Below, piece after piece: positions 35,495 to 48,095 of a stretch of DNA of 64,000 nt (the stretch's first letter is position 1; every line of letters starts with the position of its first letter). A program made the position numbers and the translations under genes. The notes below the pieces were generated by a model, which was given only the letters and a program-made list of their open reading frames with translations, was not told the DNA's origin and searched no databases. This DNA is from Monarcha castaneiventris obscurior (taxonomy: Eukaryota; Chordata; Aves; Passeriformes; Monarchidae). The stretch covers positions 12,988,001 through 13,052,000 of the forward strand of contig JAMPIT010000890.1 in the NCBI GenBank assembly GCA_026261815.1, given 5' to 3'.

Positions 35495-38400
35495 TTTTGT
35501 TTAAAGCCGCCGGGCTGTGGAGCCAAGCGGGCTCCGCCGGGAAGAGCCGCCCGACAGCGCGTCCGGGAGCGCGGCCGCGCCAGGGCTGCGCGGCCGCGGG
35601 GCAAAACTCCTTTATCGCCTGACAAACGGGCAAACAGCGGCAAAAATCCCCTTCTCCCACCCGCAGGGCAGCTCGGAGGTTCGAAGGGAGTCTTTTCTAG
35701 GCAAACCCCCCGCGGCTTTTCCTCCCGCTGGGAAGCAATGCCGAGGGTGGTCCCTCGAGGGGCGGGTGCGCTGGGGGCCGGGCGCCTTTTGCCGCAGCCC
35801 CCGCAGTGTCCCGCGGCTCCCCGCTCCGAGGGGCAGCGGGACCCCTTCCCGAGCTCTGCCGTGCAGGGGTGGCACAGCCGGGGTGCAGAACGGGAGCCCC
35901 CGGGGCCCCGCCGCCTCCCTGCGCACCCTGCCCGCCCCGGCTCCCACTGCTCCCTCAGGGCTGCAAAGCACAACAAAGAATGTTCGGTTTTAAAATGTCT
36001 CGAATCGAGCCTCTTCGGTGCCTTTTCAAGGCAGTGTGACTGAATTATGCGTGTTCCCTGGGTCTGCGTTTGCCACCCCATTTAGATAACATCCGTGATT
36101 TATGTGCAAGTTGCATACATAGGCTGAATTCCCAAATTCCTTCTGAAGCAAATAAATCCTCCTCCTTCAGGACACGGGGTGAGCAGGGCCAGAGCAGGGA
36201 TGTGATGATTAGCCCGGGCTCTGGAGTTATCGCTGTGGTGTCCTGCACATGCCACTGCTGCACAGCATCACTGGGGAACCAGCCCCGGGCTGCCTCAGGT
36301 TGTATGGATGTGTTTAGAAATATGGACCTGTTCTGTGCCTGTAAAACAAGGATAATACTTCTAAGGCTTTTTTTTTTACCCTGTGAGAATAAATGCACTG
36401 TTGTGTTTAAAGAGGCTCTCTGCTCTTCTGATGAGTGCCTTAGGGAAAGCTGTAAATAACCGGTCAGGATTTTTTTGGGGGGAAAACCCAGTGTCCTCCC
36501 TCACTCTTGAGTTGTACCAGGCAGATACTCCTTTTGGTGGTGCAGCCCCTTTCCAGTGTTTTCACAAGCACAGTGACCAAGTATATACCTTTGGATTTTG
36601 GCCCAGGTTTGGCTTGCAGACACTATGGTTCACACTCCACAGCCTGTGTCCAGCTCCTTATCAGCGTGGGTCACCTGCTGTGGCCTCCAGATGATGCTGA
36701 GGCCAGTTCCTGGTAGCCCCAAGGGAACTTAGGTGTGGTGTGGAGGGGATTTCTCACTGCACGTATGATCATTTCTGTCATGGTGGCTGAAAGGGATCTT
36801 TTCCAACAGTCAAGTCAAGAGGATTCTGCTGAGTGAAGGGAACTATTCTGTATTTGGTGCAGATTTATGTTTTAAATGGAGAAAAAAAATCAAAAAGGGA
36901 ATAATATATGCTGGTTTTGAAGACTCATTTATTATGAGCCTTTATGAAATGCGGACTCGTTTTTTAAATTTATAACAAAGGGCATCCTGGCTATGTTTCT
37001 AGCAGCTATATCAAAGAGTAACTGCACTTCTCATTTAAAGCTACTTTGAAAGAGATCACATGTAATAGGTATTAGGATATTAAGAGTTTATATGTGCTTT
37101 TTTTGCTTTTTAATTTACACATCCAGCTTTCCAGTTCTGGGATGCCATTAATGTTCTTAGCCCAGAATTACTCTATTGAAAGAGCTAGGTTTTCTTAGCT
37201 CTTGCAACAACATGGGCTTTATGAGATTTGAGTGGGCAAATCTTACCAGGGCATTTTTACTGTAAGAGCTTTTGTTTAGAGGAAGGCATTGGTGGCTCAG
37301 ATTCCACAAATGTGTTGTTATCTTATTTTGAGATTTAAATAGTTAGCAGTTAGTGGCAGCTTTCTTCTTCTTTTTTTAAAGTGCTAGATAAAATACAGGG
37401 CAGGTGGCATGGTTTGTTCAAATAAATGATGACACAAAGTAGCTTGCAAACTAACCCTTACACTGAGCAGTGCCGTTGCAGGATTATTTCTGATGACTCA
37501 TCAGATCAGATAATCCACAGCATGAGGATAAAAGGGGACACAGGACTCAGAGTCAGTACTAAACCCAGAAAGCCACGCTCGGAAAAATGCAAAATGTGAG
37601 GTTAATGTTGTATTAAAGGTAAGACCTGAAAAGAGCACGGCAACATGCTGCCCCCCTGCAGGGATTTTTAGGCTGGCATTTTTGAAAGGACCAAAGAGAT
37701 GTTCAAAGGGAGTAGAGTAAAATATCCCCGAAGGGGCTTTTGAAGATCCAAACTTTACTAGTTTTGTTGGGCACCACATTAATGTGAGATTCTGGCTGAA
37801 GAAATGTGTTTTAATTTCAGAGTAGCAGTTTTGCCCATTTACGTCAACATTTCCTACTTTCTTAGAGGGGGAAGTTCTGCTCCTGAATAAATAAATGTTA
37901 CACGTGTCCCAGAACGGATGAGATTTTCTCCATCCCCGAGAGCCAGGATGCCGCACCAGGGGCAGTGTCTGTGGGCAGGTTTTCAAAGGCCCCTCCAGCT
38001 AAGTCCTGCTTCTGCACCTCTAGCTTGGACTCAGAAGTGCTGGTGAGTGTCTCATGCTGCAACTTCTTGGATGCACCAGGGAAAGCCACTGAGGGCCTTT
38101 TGCCGGGGGTTTTGTGCACATGTTGTCGGAAGCCTTATGCTGAAAATGTTTATTTCTATTTGTGCTTGCTTGTACAGCACAAAATTAGTATCTGGAGCCC
38201 CATAAGTATATGAGGTGCTTTGTGGAGCAGTCACCCTTTTACAATAGCGCTTGGCATGGCTCTAGCTAGACCTGTTTTGGAATTCAGCATACACCAATTG
38301 ATATATTCTGCCAAATACATAATGAACATGCAGAGCTGACTGTGCACCACTGTTTCCTTCTAGCTTTTGAAATGGCGATCGTTCCCTTTCTGTGCTCCCA

Positions 38401-39280
38401 ACGAAATCAAAGCATCTTGTAATCCTTTGCTTGTTTTTAAGTGACAGTAGTCCTCTGTTCCCTGACAAATATTGCCAGCAGAAGCCTGGTAGCTCCAGAC
38501 AAGGTCCTTTGAAAGAGGTGGGAGGGGAGAGAGGCTCTGCAGGCAACTTTCCAGCAGCAGCTGTGCACTAACGGCATGGGAGTGTGGGAGGCTACTCCCG
38601 GGTTAGTAAGACAGTTCAGCAATGCAGTGAATGTGCGCTCCCAGTACATGACTCCTATTTACTTTTTTTTAAAATTCTTTGACCTCTGTCTGACCAAGTG
38701 CATCGCTGAAACGCAGCTGGATGGGGAGGGGGAACAGCAGCCAGGCTGTACCAAGGATCTTGCTGTGCTCGGTGAAACATGCGGCACTCCCCCAGGGAAA
38801 GTGTTTAAGGCAAGTAATGAGGTGTCAAGTTTTCTTTCTTGCTGAGAAAGTTATTTGTAGGTGGGTCTTATTTTACTGTACCACTTCTCACTTCCCATGG
38901 AAGTAACTGCCATTAATTTGCCCGACAGAGGTATTAAACAGGAACAGCTGAATGCCAGTCAAAGGCAGCAGTGTTTGATAGGGGAGTGCCAGAGAAAGAG
39001 AAGTTTGCAGGAGTCTGGGGTATTGTTCAGGGCCTTGTGATCTCAGCATCCCAGCTTCATGGTTTCAGGTCTGGTAATGATCTGAAAATACAAGTCTTCA
39101 TGGTGGCTGGAAGGCAGAGAGACATGACCTCTAGGGACAGCAGTTAGGCTCATCTTTTGATGAAGAGCAAGATCAGTCTGAGTTGCAGCTGGCCATTTCA
39201 CCTTTAGCTCCATTTTCCTTTGAGTGGGTCTCATGGATAACTTTTGTCCATGTCCAGGGGAAACAGGCAGTTTTGTTTTG

Positions 39281-39319
39281 CAATTTAGAGTTTCAATTTA
39301 GAGTTGCAGTTGAGAGTTT
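39281..39319 (+). repeat. Three 13-bp tandem units
   Basis: CAATTTAGAGTTT, CAATTTAGAGTTG and CAGTTGAGAGTTT in a row. A small local duplication. Confidence 0.75.
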
Positions 39320-40104
39320 TCTAAGGCTGAGGGAAGTAAAGGGATGTGAGCAAAAATCCTGCAGGTGTAGCTGAGTTGTCAAAGGAGAGGGAACATCACA
39401 CACAAGGAAGTTTCAGTCAAATCCTGCAGACCTTGACTCATAATTGTGCTGGAGCAGGGACTTACAGATGAGACCCTGAGCTGAAAAAGAGCTGATGAGG
39501 TATGACACTAAGGACAATATGGGGTGGAGGAGAAAACTGTGAGTTAATGGTTGCACTTGCAATCCCAAAATTCCCTGTGCGATGCTGCTCTGAGTCTCCC
39601 AGACTGCCTGTGATTCCTGCTGAGCTCAGCCAGAGCATGGGTGCTCAGGCTCTCTTCAAATAAGCCCTGCCTAAGGAGGGGAATGGTTTCTGCCCCACTG
39701 AAGAAGGGTAGTGAGAGAGGGGGACCCTTTGAGGCAGGCTGGGCTGTTGCAGAGGGTTGAAGCAAGGGTTCAGACTGTGGCCCTTGTTGCTCATCTGCCA
39801 GGTTCCACCATGATTGATCAGTCAACCTCTGGCCTGTACAACTCCACAGAAAGCTGTGCTTTCTCTCCTGTTTCTGCCTTGCCTCCTCTGCTGCTTGGTG
39901 CTGGTCAGAAGCAAGGAGCAGCTGCAAAACTTGTGTGTCTGGGTGAGCCTCCAGCCAGCAGCTGAGCCAACAGTCCTTGCCCACGTAGCAAGGCTTTTCA
40001 ACAAGAGACTCCAGATAATAATATTCTTCCTGACTAAAAGACTTGAACAACTTTTACTAATTTCAGCACCTTTTTACACAATGTGTAATTAAATTATGAA
40101 GTTT

Positions 40105-40185
40105 CTTGCTGCAAGATGTTATGGAGGCTGACAGGATGAATGGATTCAGAAAAGGATTAGGCAAATTCATTTTGTCTATGAAACA
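40105..40185 (+). mobile_element. Ancient CR1-like remnant
   Basis: The stretch with AGATGTTATGGAGGCTGACA and GGATTAGGCAAATTCAT resembles the 3' part of old amniote CR1 copies. The match is short and recalled from memory. Confidence 0.4.
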
Positions 40186-42081
40186 ACCAGTTGGATATAA
40201 CATCCAGCTTAAAAAGTCCCTGAACTTCCAATTGCAGACAGTCATTCCGGGCACAGGGAAGGTGATGCAGCAGAGGAGTGCAGATTGGAAAACCAAAATC
40301 TGCAGAAAATTACTCAAGTGCATGCTGTGATGGAAAAGTCAGAATCTGAATTTGCAGCATGCCGTCAGTCACTGGCCTCAAGCTATAACTAAGATTGATA
40401 CCAGCTGATGTATGCGTGCCTCTACTATGTTGATAATGAAATAAAACTTTCCCTGGTTTATTTGTCTGTCCCTTGAGGAATTCAGTTTTTCAGACCTCTC
40501 TCACAGCCAAGACTACTTTTTATTACATTTATTTACATTTGCTGGCCGTGAAGCATCTAAATAGTGTTTCATTAAAAAAAAATCTTTATACGAGAAAGAT
40601 CAGAAGTGTTCCGTAGTATTTATTTTTCTTTAAAGAGGGTATCTTTGGCATGCAGACAGGTTGTGGCTTGCCATTATAAGTTAGCAAAGGATCATCCATG
40701 AGATATTAGCCATAGCCAGAATAATATTAGATAACTAGAAAAGTTAGCTTTTAATGGGATTTCATTTTGAATGAGATATATTATTTTGAATTTCAGTAAA
40801 CTTTTATATTTTTCCTTGGATCAAACAAACACCTTGTTATTTTGAGCTCTCTCCCTCTTCAACACTGTGCATTTAGCCCTGATATGGGCATAGGCTTCAC
40901 CAGATTATTCTGCAGTAGGAGAGTGCTATCTTAGTGAGAGCAATTAAGGCAAAGGGGCTGCAGGCCAAAGCACTGGAGCTGTATAGGAACAGCAGAAGCT
41001 GTAGATTAAGCTGTATATTAATTACTTGGTTCCCTTCTTGGAGCTATGAACAGTGAATTCTTTAATTTTATGTTGCATTTTTAAGGTATTGTGGTTCACT
41101 AAAACCCAAAGAATCAGGAGGTTTTGTAGGTAGGTATTAAAATGGTGGAACTACTATGGATGTTTTGAAAAAAACAGCTGAAGCAAACTCCAGAGGTGGA
41201 TCCAGAGGGAGGGTGCAGGGCAGCTCTTGGAGATATCCAGGTACATTGCTTTATGCAAGCTCTTGCACAGGGCAGCAATAAGATGGATTTACTTCATCCT
41301 TACCCTGACCTGGGCTGTGGATTTGATGTTGTCTGAGTGAGTGTCTGATTTGGGCAGGAAGGTCTCCCCTCCATGGTTTAGGTTTCTGCCCCAGAGAAGC
41401 TTATGCTTTGGAGAAAGTTCATATCTTTGAACTTATTTGAATTACTCTCATCTGGGGAAATGAAATATCCTTCAGCTCATTCTCATCTCTCAGAAGATCC
41501 TTGTCCCCTCGGTCACACTTTTGTATCCCTCGTTACTGCTGCACATCCTCCCTGTGGACTCTTCCCACGGCTGGGGAAGCCTACAAGATTCCCTGGGGCT
41601 GCTCCTGATTTCCAGCCAGGCACCAGGGCAGCTGCCTCTTGCCCAGTGCCCAAGCAGGGGAGGGGGCCCTATTAATGTTACTTTGTTCAGTTGATGTGGG
41701 TCTTGTCAAACATATGTTGTTGCTTTCCAAAGTCCTGGCTCTGACCTGGGAAACAGGTGGCACCTTGTTAGCCTTTTCCAGGGGACCTCCTGATCTGCTG
41801 TGTAATTTATGCTCCTGTGTTAAATATAACTCAGTGTGGAGCAATGCCTATAACCATCGTGCTTGGGCCAGTGCCTGCTTGTCAATTCAGTGGGGCCCTG
41901 CATAAATGCCAGAGCTCCCACTGGGCGTCCTCCCACCAGGCTAGGGGTCTCTGCCTGTGGTGGCTGTCATCTGTCATGCAAGGAAACCATCCTTTGTACC
42001 TTACTCCCATCCAAAGCACAATATCTGGTAGAGGAGGAAATGGCAGCAGCAAGGCTTCACGCTGGTTCTGATATCCATCCC

Positions 42082-42278
42082 TACCACAGAACCACAGAAT
42101 CAATGAAGTTGGAAAAGACCTCTGAAAGGATCAATTCACACCTATGACCGAACACTACCACGTCAACTAAACCATGGCACCAAGTGCCACGTCCAGTCTT
42201 TCCTTAAACACCTCCAGGCACAGCGAGTGACTCCACCACCTCCCTGGGCAGCCCATTCCAGTGTCCAATTCCCCTGAT
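42082..42278 (-). mobile_element. CR1 LINE 3' fragment
   Basis: Reverse-orientation CR1 end: CAGAATCAATGAAGTTGGAA and AAGACCTCTGAAAGGATC at its left edge, CACCTCCAGGCACAG, and CTCCCTGGGCAGCCCATTCC towards its right. It is about 200 bp, 5'-truncated and non-coding. Confidence 0.9.
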
Positions 42279-44949
42279 AACAGACATTAGTGTAATGTAA
42301 CTTAGTAAGTGTGTAATCGTTAACATTTTACTTCTCTGCCCATTTTCTTCTTTCAGGAGTCTAAATGCCAGCCATCACCTGGGTGATGTGGAAAATGCAT
42401 GGCTTGAGATTGACCCAAGGGCTGAGCTTCCTTCAGAATTGTTTTGTGGCAGGAGGATCCCAGAGAGAGACATGGGCTACGTCAGGCCAAGGAAGAAAGT
42501 GTCCGTGCCCCGGCAGGATTGTTAGAAGCAGTTTGAACAATCTCTCCCTGGAAAGGCAAGAGGTTGCCAAACCAGAACATTTTATTTGTTATTGCCTGCT
42601 TGCCCTGACTGAGTTTAGATCACGTAGGTGTGGGACAATGTGAGCACACCTAGCTGGGCTGGCGTGTTGGCTGCACTTTCCCTCAGCGATGGAAGGCTTT
42701 CTTCTGTGCAAGTTATTGTGCTGGACCCTACCAGTGACCACAGTGCTTAGCCCAGGAGGGTTTCTGTAAACAGTCCACCATCTCTTTAGTAAAGGTGAGG
42801 AGGTCTGGCCATTCAGACACACCAATATAACTGGAAGGTGTTAGCAGTACGCATTTTTCAGGAACACCGATTTATTTCATTTACATAAAATCTATAAGGA
42901 CAGCTCTCGAATTTTGTAAGTCTTTAAAAGCTTAAACCAATTGAAATGATGAGAAGAACACAGACCTGCTCACTCAACTCTGTCAGCCCAGCTTCTCTCT
43001 CAGAAACCCACCTCTGCTGGATGCAGCCTTAGATACAAGTGATTTACAGTGCATGATGAGCCTTTGCTGATGGTGTCCTGGGAAAGGTGAGAGGAGCTCT
43101 CCATAAAGCTGAAGGAGCCTCACAACAACTACAGTACCCTGGAGCCCTTGCTCCTTCAAATTTCACAGCACATCTGGCACAAGCAGCTCTGTCAGCTGTG
43201 ATGGTGGTGGAGAAGTGCATGCAGGAAAGCTGAGAGCCATTTGGGGCAAAAAATAGTAAGACACCTGACAGTATGATGTCACATGGAAATATCAAGGGCA
43301 CTCTGCATATTATAATAATTGCACCTGCTTGTTATTTATCAGCCACATTTTGGGGTTGTGTTGGCCATGTCCCTTATGTGCATGAGGGTCTGCACTCCTT
43401 CTCCATCGCTACCAAATTCTGAAGTTGTTTGACAGGAGAGTTGGTCAAGTACACCATCCCAGCAGATTCATGTGGGTTTTACTGCGTTTTAACCTAGAAG
43501 TATTTTTTTCAGCAAGATTTTGGAGCAAGATTTGTTTTCGGTTTCTTTAAGGGAATTTGGAGCCAGAAAGGAACAAAAAAAAGCCTCCAAACACCAAAGG
43601 AAATGGTGCCACTGAACAAAGGGTCTCTTGTTTGTAAACTTCCATTTTAAAGTGTTGGTGCATATTCTACTGAACAGTTTTTCATTTTTCACTTACACGG
43701 TCCAATGTTTTAAATACTAACCTATTCAAGAGTCAAGTACTTTTTAGGGCCCTTTGGAGTGTCTCTTCAGTGCTGCTTCTGTTTCTGAGAAGGCTGAGCT
43801 GTCTTCACTCCTGTGTATCGATCCTCTTAGATAATGTATCCAAAGAGAAAAAGGAGAGAGTGTTACAGTTCGCAGAGAAGCACAGCTAAAGAGGCTGAGC
43901 TGAATCTGCCCTGTAATCTGTCATCTGCAGAGCCGTCCTCACTGAATGATCCTCACCTCATGTTTCTTGCAGCACAAGAACAGGACTCTATTTCAGAAAA
44001 ATAACAGCACAGGAACAAAATAAAAGAATCCCACTCCCTTGCTCCCCCCTCAACTTTCCTTTGGATCTAGACATGGTCTAACCAGGAGAAATTTTTTTTC
44101 TCTGCGCTTCTACTTTAATATTTCTGTCTACATTGCTGTGCCTCTCTCTGCCACCAAAGCTAAGTGTTTGCTGAATTAAATAAACCATGCTGCACTGACA
44201 GAGCTCGTGAATGCTGCTATTGTCACCAGAATCCTTTTCACTGGTCTGACCCCAAATCCTAATGCCAACTCTGGTGCAGTAATAAGTGAATAAGAATCGA
44301 TCATGCTGACGAGACTAAGAGACTCTCCAAAAAGTAATTTTATAGGCTGGTTTTGTCACCATGTGGCAAAAACTCTGGGTATGTTACATCTGGTCTGGTT
44401 TGGAATCACTCCTGTCTGTCAGAAAAGGTTTTTTAAATAAGCAAATGCTCTACACATTCAGGAAAACTCTTGTCATATGGCTAAAAAAACCCCAGGTAAT
44501 AATTTCAGTTGCAGGGTCATTAATAACCTTGGATTTAATGGATTTCCAGTGTTTGCATAATGCAATAGGGGATCCACAGGTAAATGGATTGTTCCTGTCT
44601 GTATTGCGGAGAAGAACTTAGGGCTGATGCAATATAAAGTCTCTAAGATGAAAAACTAGAGTAATTTCAGACAAGATAGTTTTTTAAGTCCTGAAGAGGA
44701 GAGGGCTGAATTTTCAATACAGAACTGTAATAATTAAAGTCTCCTAATTTTGCATGTCTTCAATGCCTACATGCTGTTGTATGTTCCAGAACCACATATT
44801 ACTGAGGAGTTAATATAAAATATTGGGTCTCCTCTTTTTTGTGTGAGGTCAAGAGACAAACGTCCAACTTAGTCTCCAGCTGGTCTTTGTCAAAGTACCC
44901 AAGGTACCCACCTCAAATCCTATGCCCTTATTTCCTCTGACTCCTACTG

Positions 44950-45480
44950 TTACTTCTCCTTTTGGACAAGCTGAACAACAGCAGCAGCAGCAGAGGTGCT
45001 TTGGGTAGCTCTGGGGAGGAGCTGATCGCTCAGACCAATATTGGAGTTCCAGAAGTGGTATTGACCTGTGGGTTTCAATTTCTCTTCTAACACATTTGCA
45101 TGAGGCAGCACAATAACCTTTTTTGGCAATGTTTCCTCTTCACTTTGTCTTTCTTTCTGACAATATAGCACAAAACCCTCGATGTGTTTGTACAGAGAGC
45201 TGCTGCATGAATGACTCACGCTGGGTTCCACTGACATCCATCCTCTCCTGAGAACTACCATTTCCCCCAAAATGGGCACTTCCTGTGTGCGCTTTGCAGA
45301 AATAAGGGGAATTTTCTTCTTCCGCCTTAAGGCGTGGGGAGAAGTGTCACAGTCTGTAATGCTTTCAGGTTTGTAAGCAGAAGCTCTGGGCCATCGGGGC
45401 TTGCTCTGTTCTGGCTCTGGTGTCTTGGGGGATTGTGGGAGAGCCAGCTCTCGTGGGCTTTGGAGGCAAGGCAAGAGCAT
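44950..45480 (-). CDS. Unassigned single-exon ORF, 176 codons
   Basis: ATG at 45480 sits in a good context (CCCACCATG, A at -3) with an in-frame stop about 24 codons upstream, and the frame ends at TAA (44950). The predicted protein is basic and polar, with PKTPEPEQSKPRWPR near residues 18-32, RRKKK near 52, a middle part including WMSVEPSVSHS and YKHIEGFVLYCQKERQ, and a C-terminus with a four-alanine run encoded by GCN repeats. No signal peptide, membrane segment or known domain is recognised. It lies about 14 kb upstream of LEF1 in DNA otherwise full of stops. Its composition is less rich in W, C and H than the chance ORFs nearby. It may be a lineage-specific gene, an exon of a longer gene, or a chance frame. 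Confidence 0.3.
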   Translation of the reverse strand: MLLPCLQSPRELALPQSPKTPEPEQSKPRWPRASAYKPESITDCDTSPHALRRKKKIPLISAKRTQEVPILGEMVVLRRGWMSVEPSVSHSCSSSLYKHIEGFVLYCQKERQSEEETLPKKVIVLPHANVLEEKLKPTGQYHFWNSNIGLSDQLLPRATQSTSAAAAVVQLVQKEK

Positions 45481-47986
45481 GGTGGGAGAAAATCCCTCCT
45501 TCCTCAGCCAGGGGAGACAGAGACCTGCGGCTTTTACAAAATCTCTTGTTTAAATGATGCTGCCGACCTGCCAGCCTTGCCATGGCAGTGAGCAGCAGAG
45601 CCTAGGTTACTGTTTGACTCCTGCCATGCAAGCAGAGGCTGGTACAAACCAAACTGATAATTCATATCCACCAGAATTCAGATTGCAGCTCAGAAGTGAC
45701 TCTTTAAAAGCTTCAGAATAATTATTTCACCTGTAGTTGGAGTTTTTTTTCTCCAGGCTTGACTTACAGTTTATAAATATGTGAGACAGGCGATTGGTAA
45801 TTCAGTTTATAGTTTGTATGAACCCTGAAGCTTATGTCAATGCTGTTATCTATTATAGAAATGCAAACATGCTCTTTGATGTGTTATTCTCAGTGACTTG
45901 GGAGGATAAAGACGGAATACTCTATGGGCATTTGTAAAAGAAATTCAGAAATTGCAAGTCTACTAGGACCTAACAACATATTTTCATTTATTTTTTTCTC
46001 CTTTGCAGTATGCTTGATTACAGTAACTTAAAAACGAGAGAAATATTGCATCTGTCTAGGTTTCTGCAGTAGGAGAGACCAAACTGGTTTCCCTGCTATG
46101 CCAAAAGCCCTTTTTTGAGTATGCCAAATGTGTTTTATATTATAATGGAAGGGAAATTTGGTACCACAGGCGTAGGATTTATTCTGTTGGACAGATTTCC
46201 TTGCTATAGGAGCACCTCCTGCTGGCTCTGCACTGCACTGCCCTTGGACTGCCTGTGTTTCCCAGATTCGGAAATAAAAAGGAAGCCATGTGAGGGTTCT
46301 CGAGATAGAGGAAAGTGGTCATGGTGGGACCAGTTCTGCTGCTGCCACCAAGGGTGATAGGGAAGGCTCCAGTGACTGACACTCCCCAGTCTGCTACAGA
46401 TAATATTTATATAGTCCCTAATGGTGTGTTGGTACTCCACTAACTCAGGTCAGGGGTAACACACTGCCTGCTCCCACATTTCTGCAGTGACCCAGCTGAA
46501 GTCCACAAAACAGCTGGCAGTAAAACTCAGTAATAAGGAAGTGAGAGAGAGCAAAAAGACATTGTGTTTGTCCCTGGCAGCTTCATTTTGTCCATGAAAA
46601 ATAATTCAGAATGATTTTCCACACAAAATGCCTTTATTTTCTTTTTTTCTTTTTTTTTAAAGAAGAATGTATAGTGGCTTTGTGGCCATTTTAGTGAATT
46701 TTATTTGAAAATATAAAAGCAAGATGTTAATATGTCCTTTTTGATTACTGCCACAACAAGCAGCTTTTGTGGTTTTTCTCCAAGAAATTTCTTCCTTGAA
46801 GCTTTGTTTTATATCTATATTTTTAGGAGGCAGTTATAAAGTAGTTTTCAAAAATAAATAAAGTCGTCCTACAAATGATAGTTAAAGCTAAGCAAAATAA
46901 GCTATCCTGACCAGAGTGCTTTTCTTCCTTGGAAAACTAAACTAGATGAAAATACTTGCTGTCATTCTGATGCACGAGAAAAATAAGTCCAAAATATCAA
47001 CATTTTCCCCAGAATGAGAACACTGCCAGCTCTGACATGTTTCCTTTGGTGATCAAAGCTCTCGGGATGGCTGGAGATGACATAAAGAAAACGTGGTTTG
47101 TTCGTTTAAATGCAGTGGGTGGGGAGCATGAGAGAGCAGAGTGTTGTAGGGAGTAGGACTCAAACATAAAATGAGCAGTAAAGATCTGTTCATCAACGCC
47201 TTTTCCTAGTAGTAAGCATTACCACTGTAGCAACACTTAAAGGCTTCTGTTATTGTTATTCCTAGAGTCTGGAAAGAGGCTGCTGAAACAGGCACCAGTA
47301 AACAAGCACAAGGAGACACAGACCATGTCTCGACAGCCGTCAAAATTTTGGTTTACGAAGGGACGACCCATGGTTTATTAAAAAACCCATTTTCTTCTTT
47401 ACTGCCCTGGTTTAATATTTTGACACACCCTAATGAAAACCCAGCAGGCCACTGCAAAGCGCCGTGCTGTGCTCTGTTGCCGTGCTCTGTCTGGCTGTGT
47501 GTGCCCTCCGGCGTGTTCCTGCAGCCCCTCCCTTGGTCCCTTGTCACCTGGGCCATCAACAGGGTTCAGGTGAAACCCATTGCAAACGCCCAATGCCCAG
47601 CCGGGGCAGTGCCCCCGGTCCTACACCCTGTATGGCACACATTTTACAGAAAAAAAAATAGACTGGGAAAAAAAATTCGGAAATACTGTAGAAAATGGTT
47701 TAAAACTTCTCTGGAACTATTTTGGTAAATCTTGCTGCTTGTAAAGCCAGACCTTTTTATCTCATAGGAACTGAAAGGCAGAAGAAAAATATGACTAATA
47801 TATTTTTAAGAATTAGAAAAAATTACCTAACCCCACACATTTGGAATATCAGAATATTACCATTTAAGGCTGTGATTTTCAAAAGAGCTTATGGGATTGC
47901 TGCACCCAGACCTACTCCTGCCCCCATGGAAATGCATATTAATTTGCTATCAACTTCCATGCGAGGGATCAAAACTCTTCAGCTCT

Positions 47987-48095
47987 CACTGAATTTCCCT
48001 GGGAGGTTGGTGACTGTTGCAAAAATCCCAGCTCAAACCTTCTCGCTGTCACTCTGTTTTCAGGGGAAATTCAGTGACTATTGCGAAAATCCCAG
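47987..48095. repeat. Nested inverted and direct repeat
   Basis: Arms CACTGAATTTCCCTG (47987-48001) and CAGGGGAAATTCAGTG (48061-48076) are inverted copies differing by one inserted G. In addition a 22-bp direct repeat starting GTGACT and ending AAAATCCCAG lies at 48010-48031 and 48074-48095 with two mismatches. Confidence 0.75.

Larger units (their letters stand above)
31090..35980. other. CpG island over LEF1 5' end and upstream block
   Basis: The DNA is GC- and CpG-rich from about 31.1 to 34.46 kb and again from about 34.73 to 35.97 kb, split by a T/G-rich tract near 34.5-34.7 kb. It covers LEF1 exon 1, its leader, the P1 promoter and a second promoter-like block near 35 kb. Long open frames on both strands here reflect the scarcity of stop codons in GC-rich DNA and are not evidence of genes. 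Borders are by eye. Confidence 0.85.
36000..44949. other. Upstream flank of LEF1, no recognised gene
   Basis: AT-rich, largely unique DNA with an ancient CR1-like remnant (40.1 kb), a 13-bp tandem triplet (39.3 kb) and a CR1 end (42.1 kb). Open frames are short and unconvincing. Confidence 0.7.

Noticed and set aside
39544..40050. 168-codon minus-strand frame
   Set aside because: It begins at TTG rather than ATG, has no good start context and no recognisable domain; probably chance.
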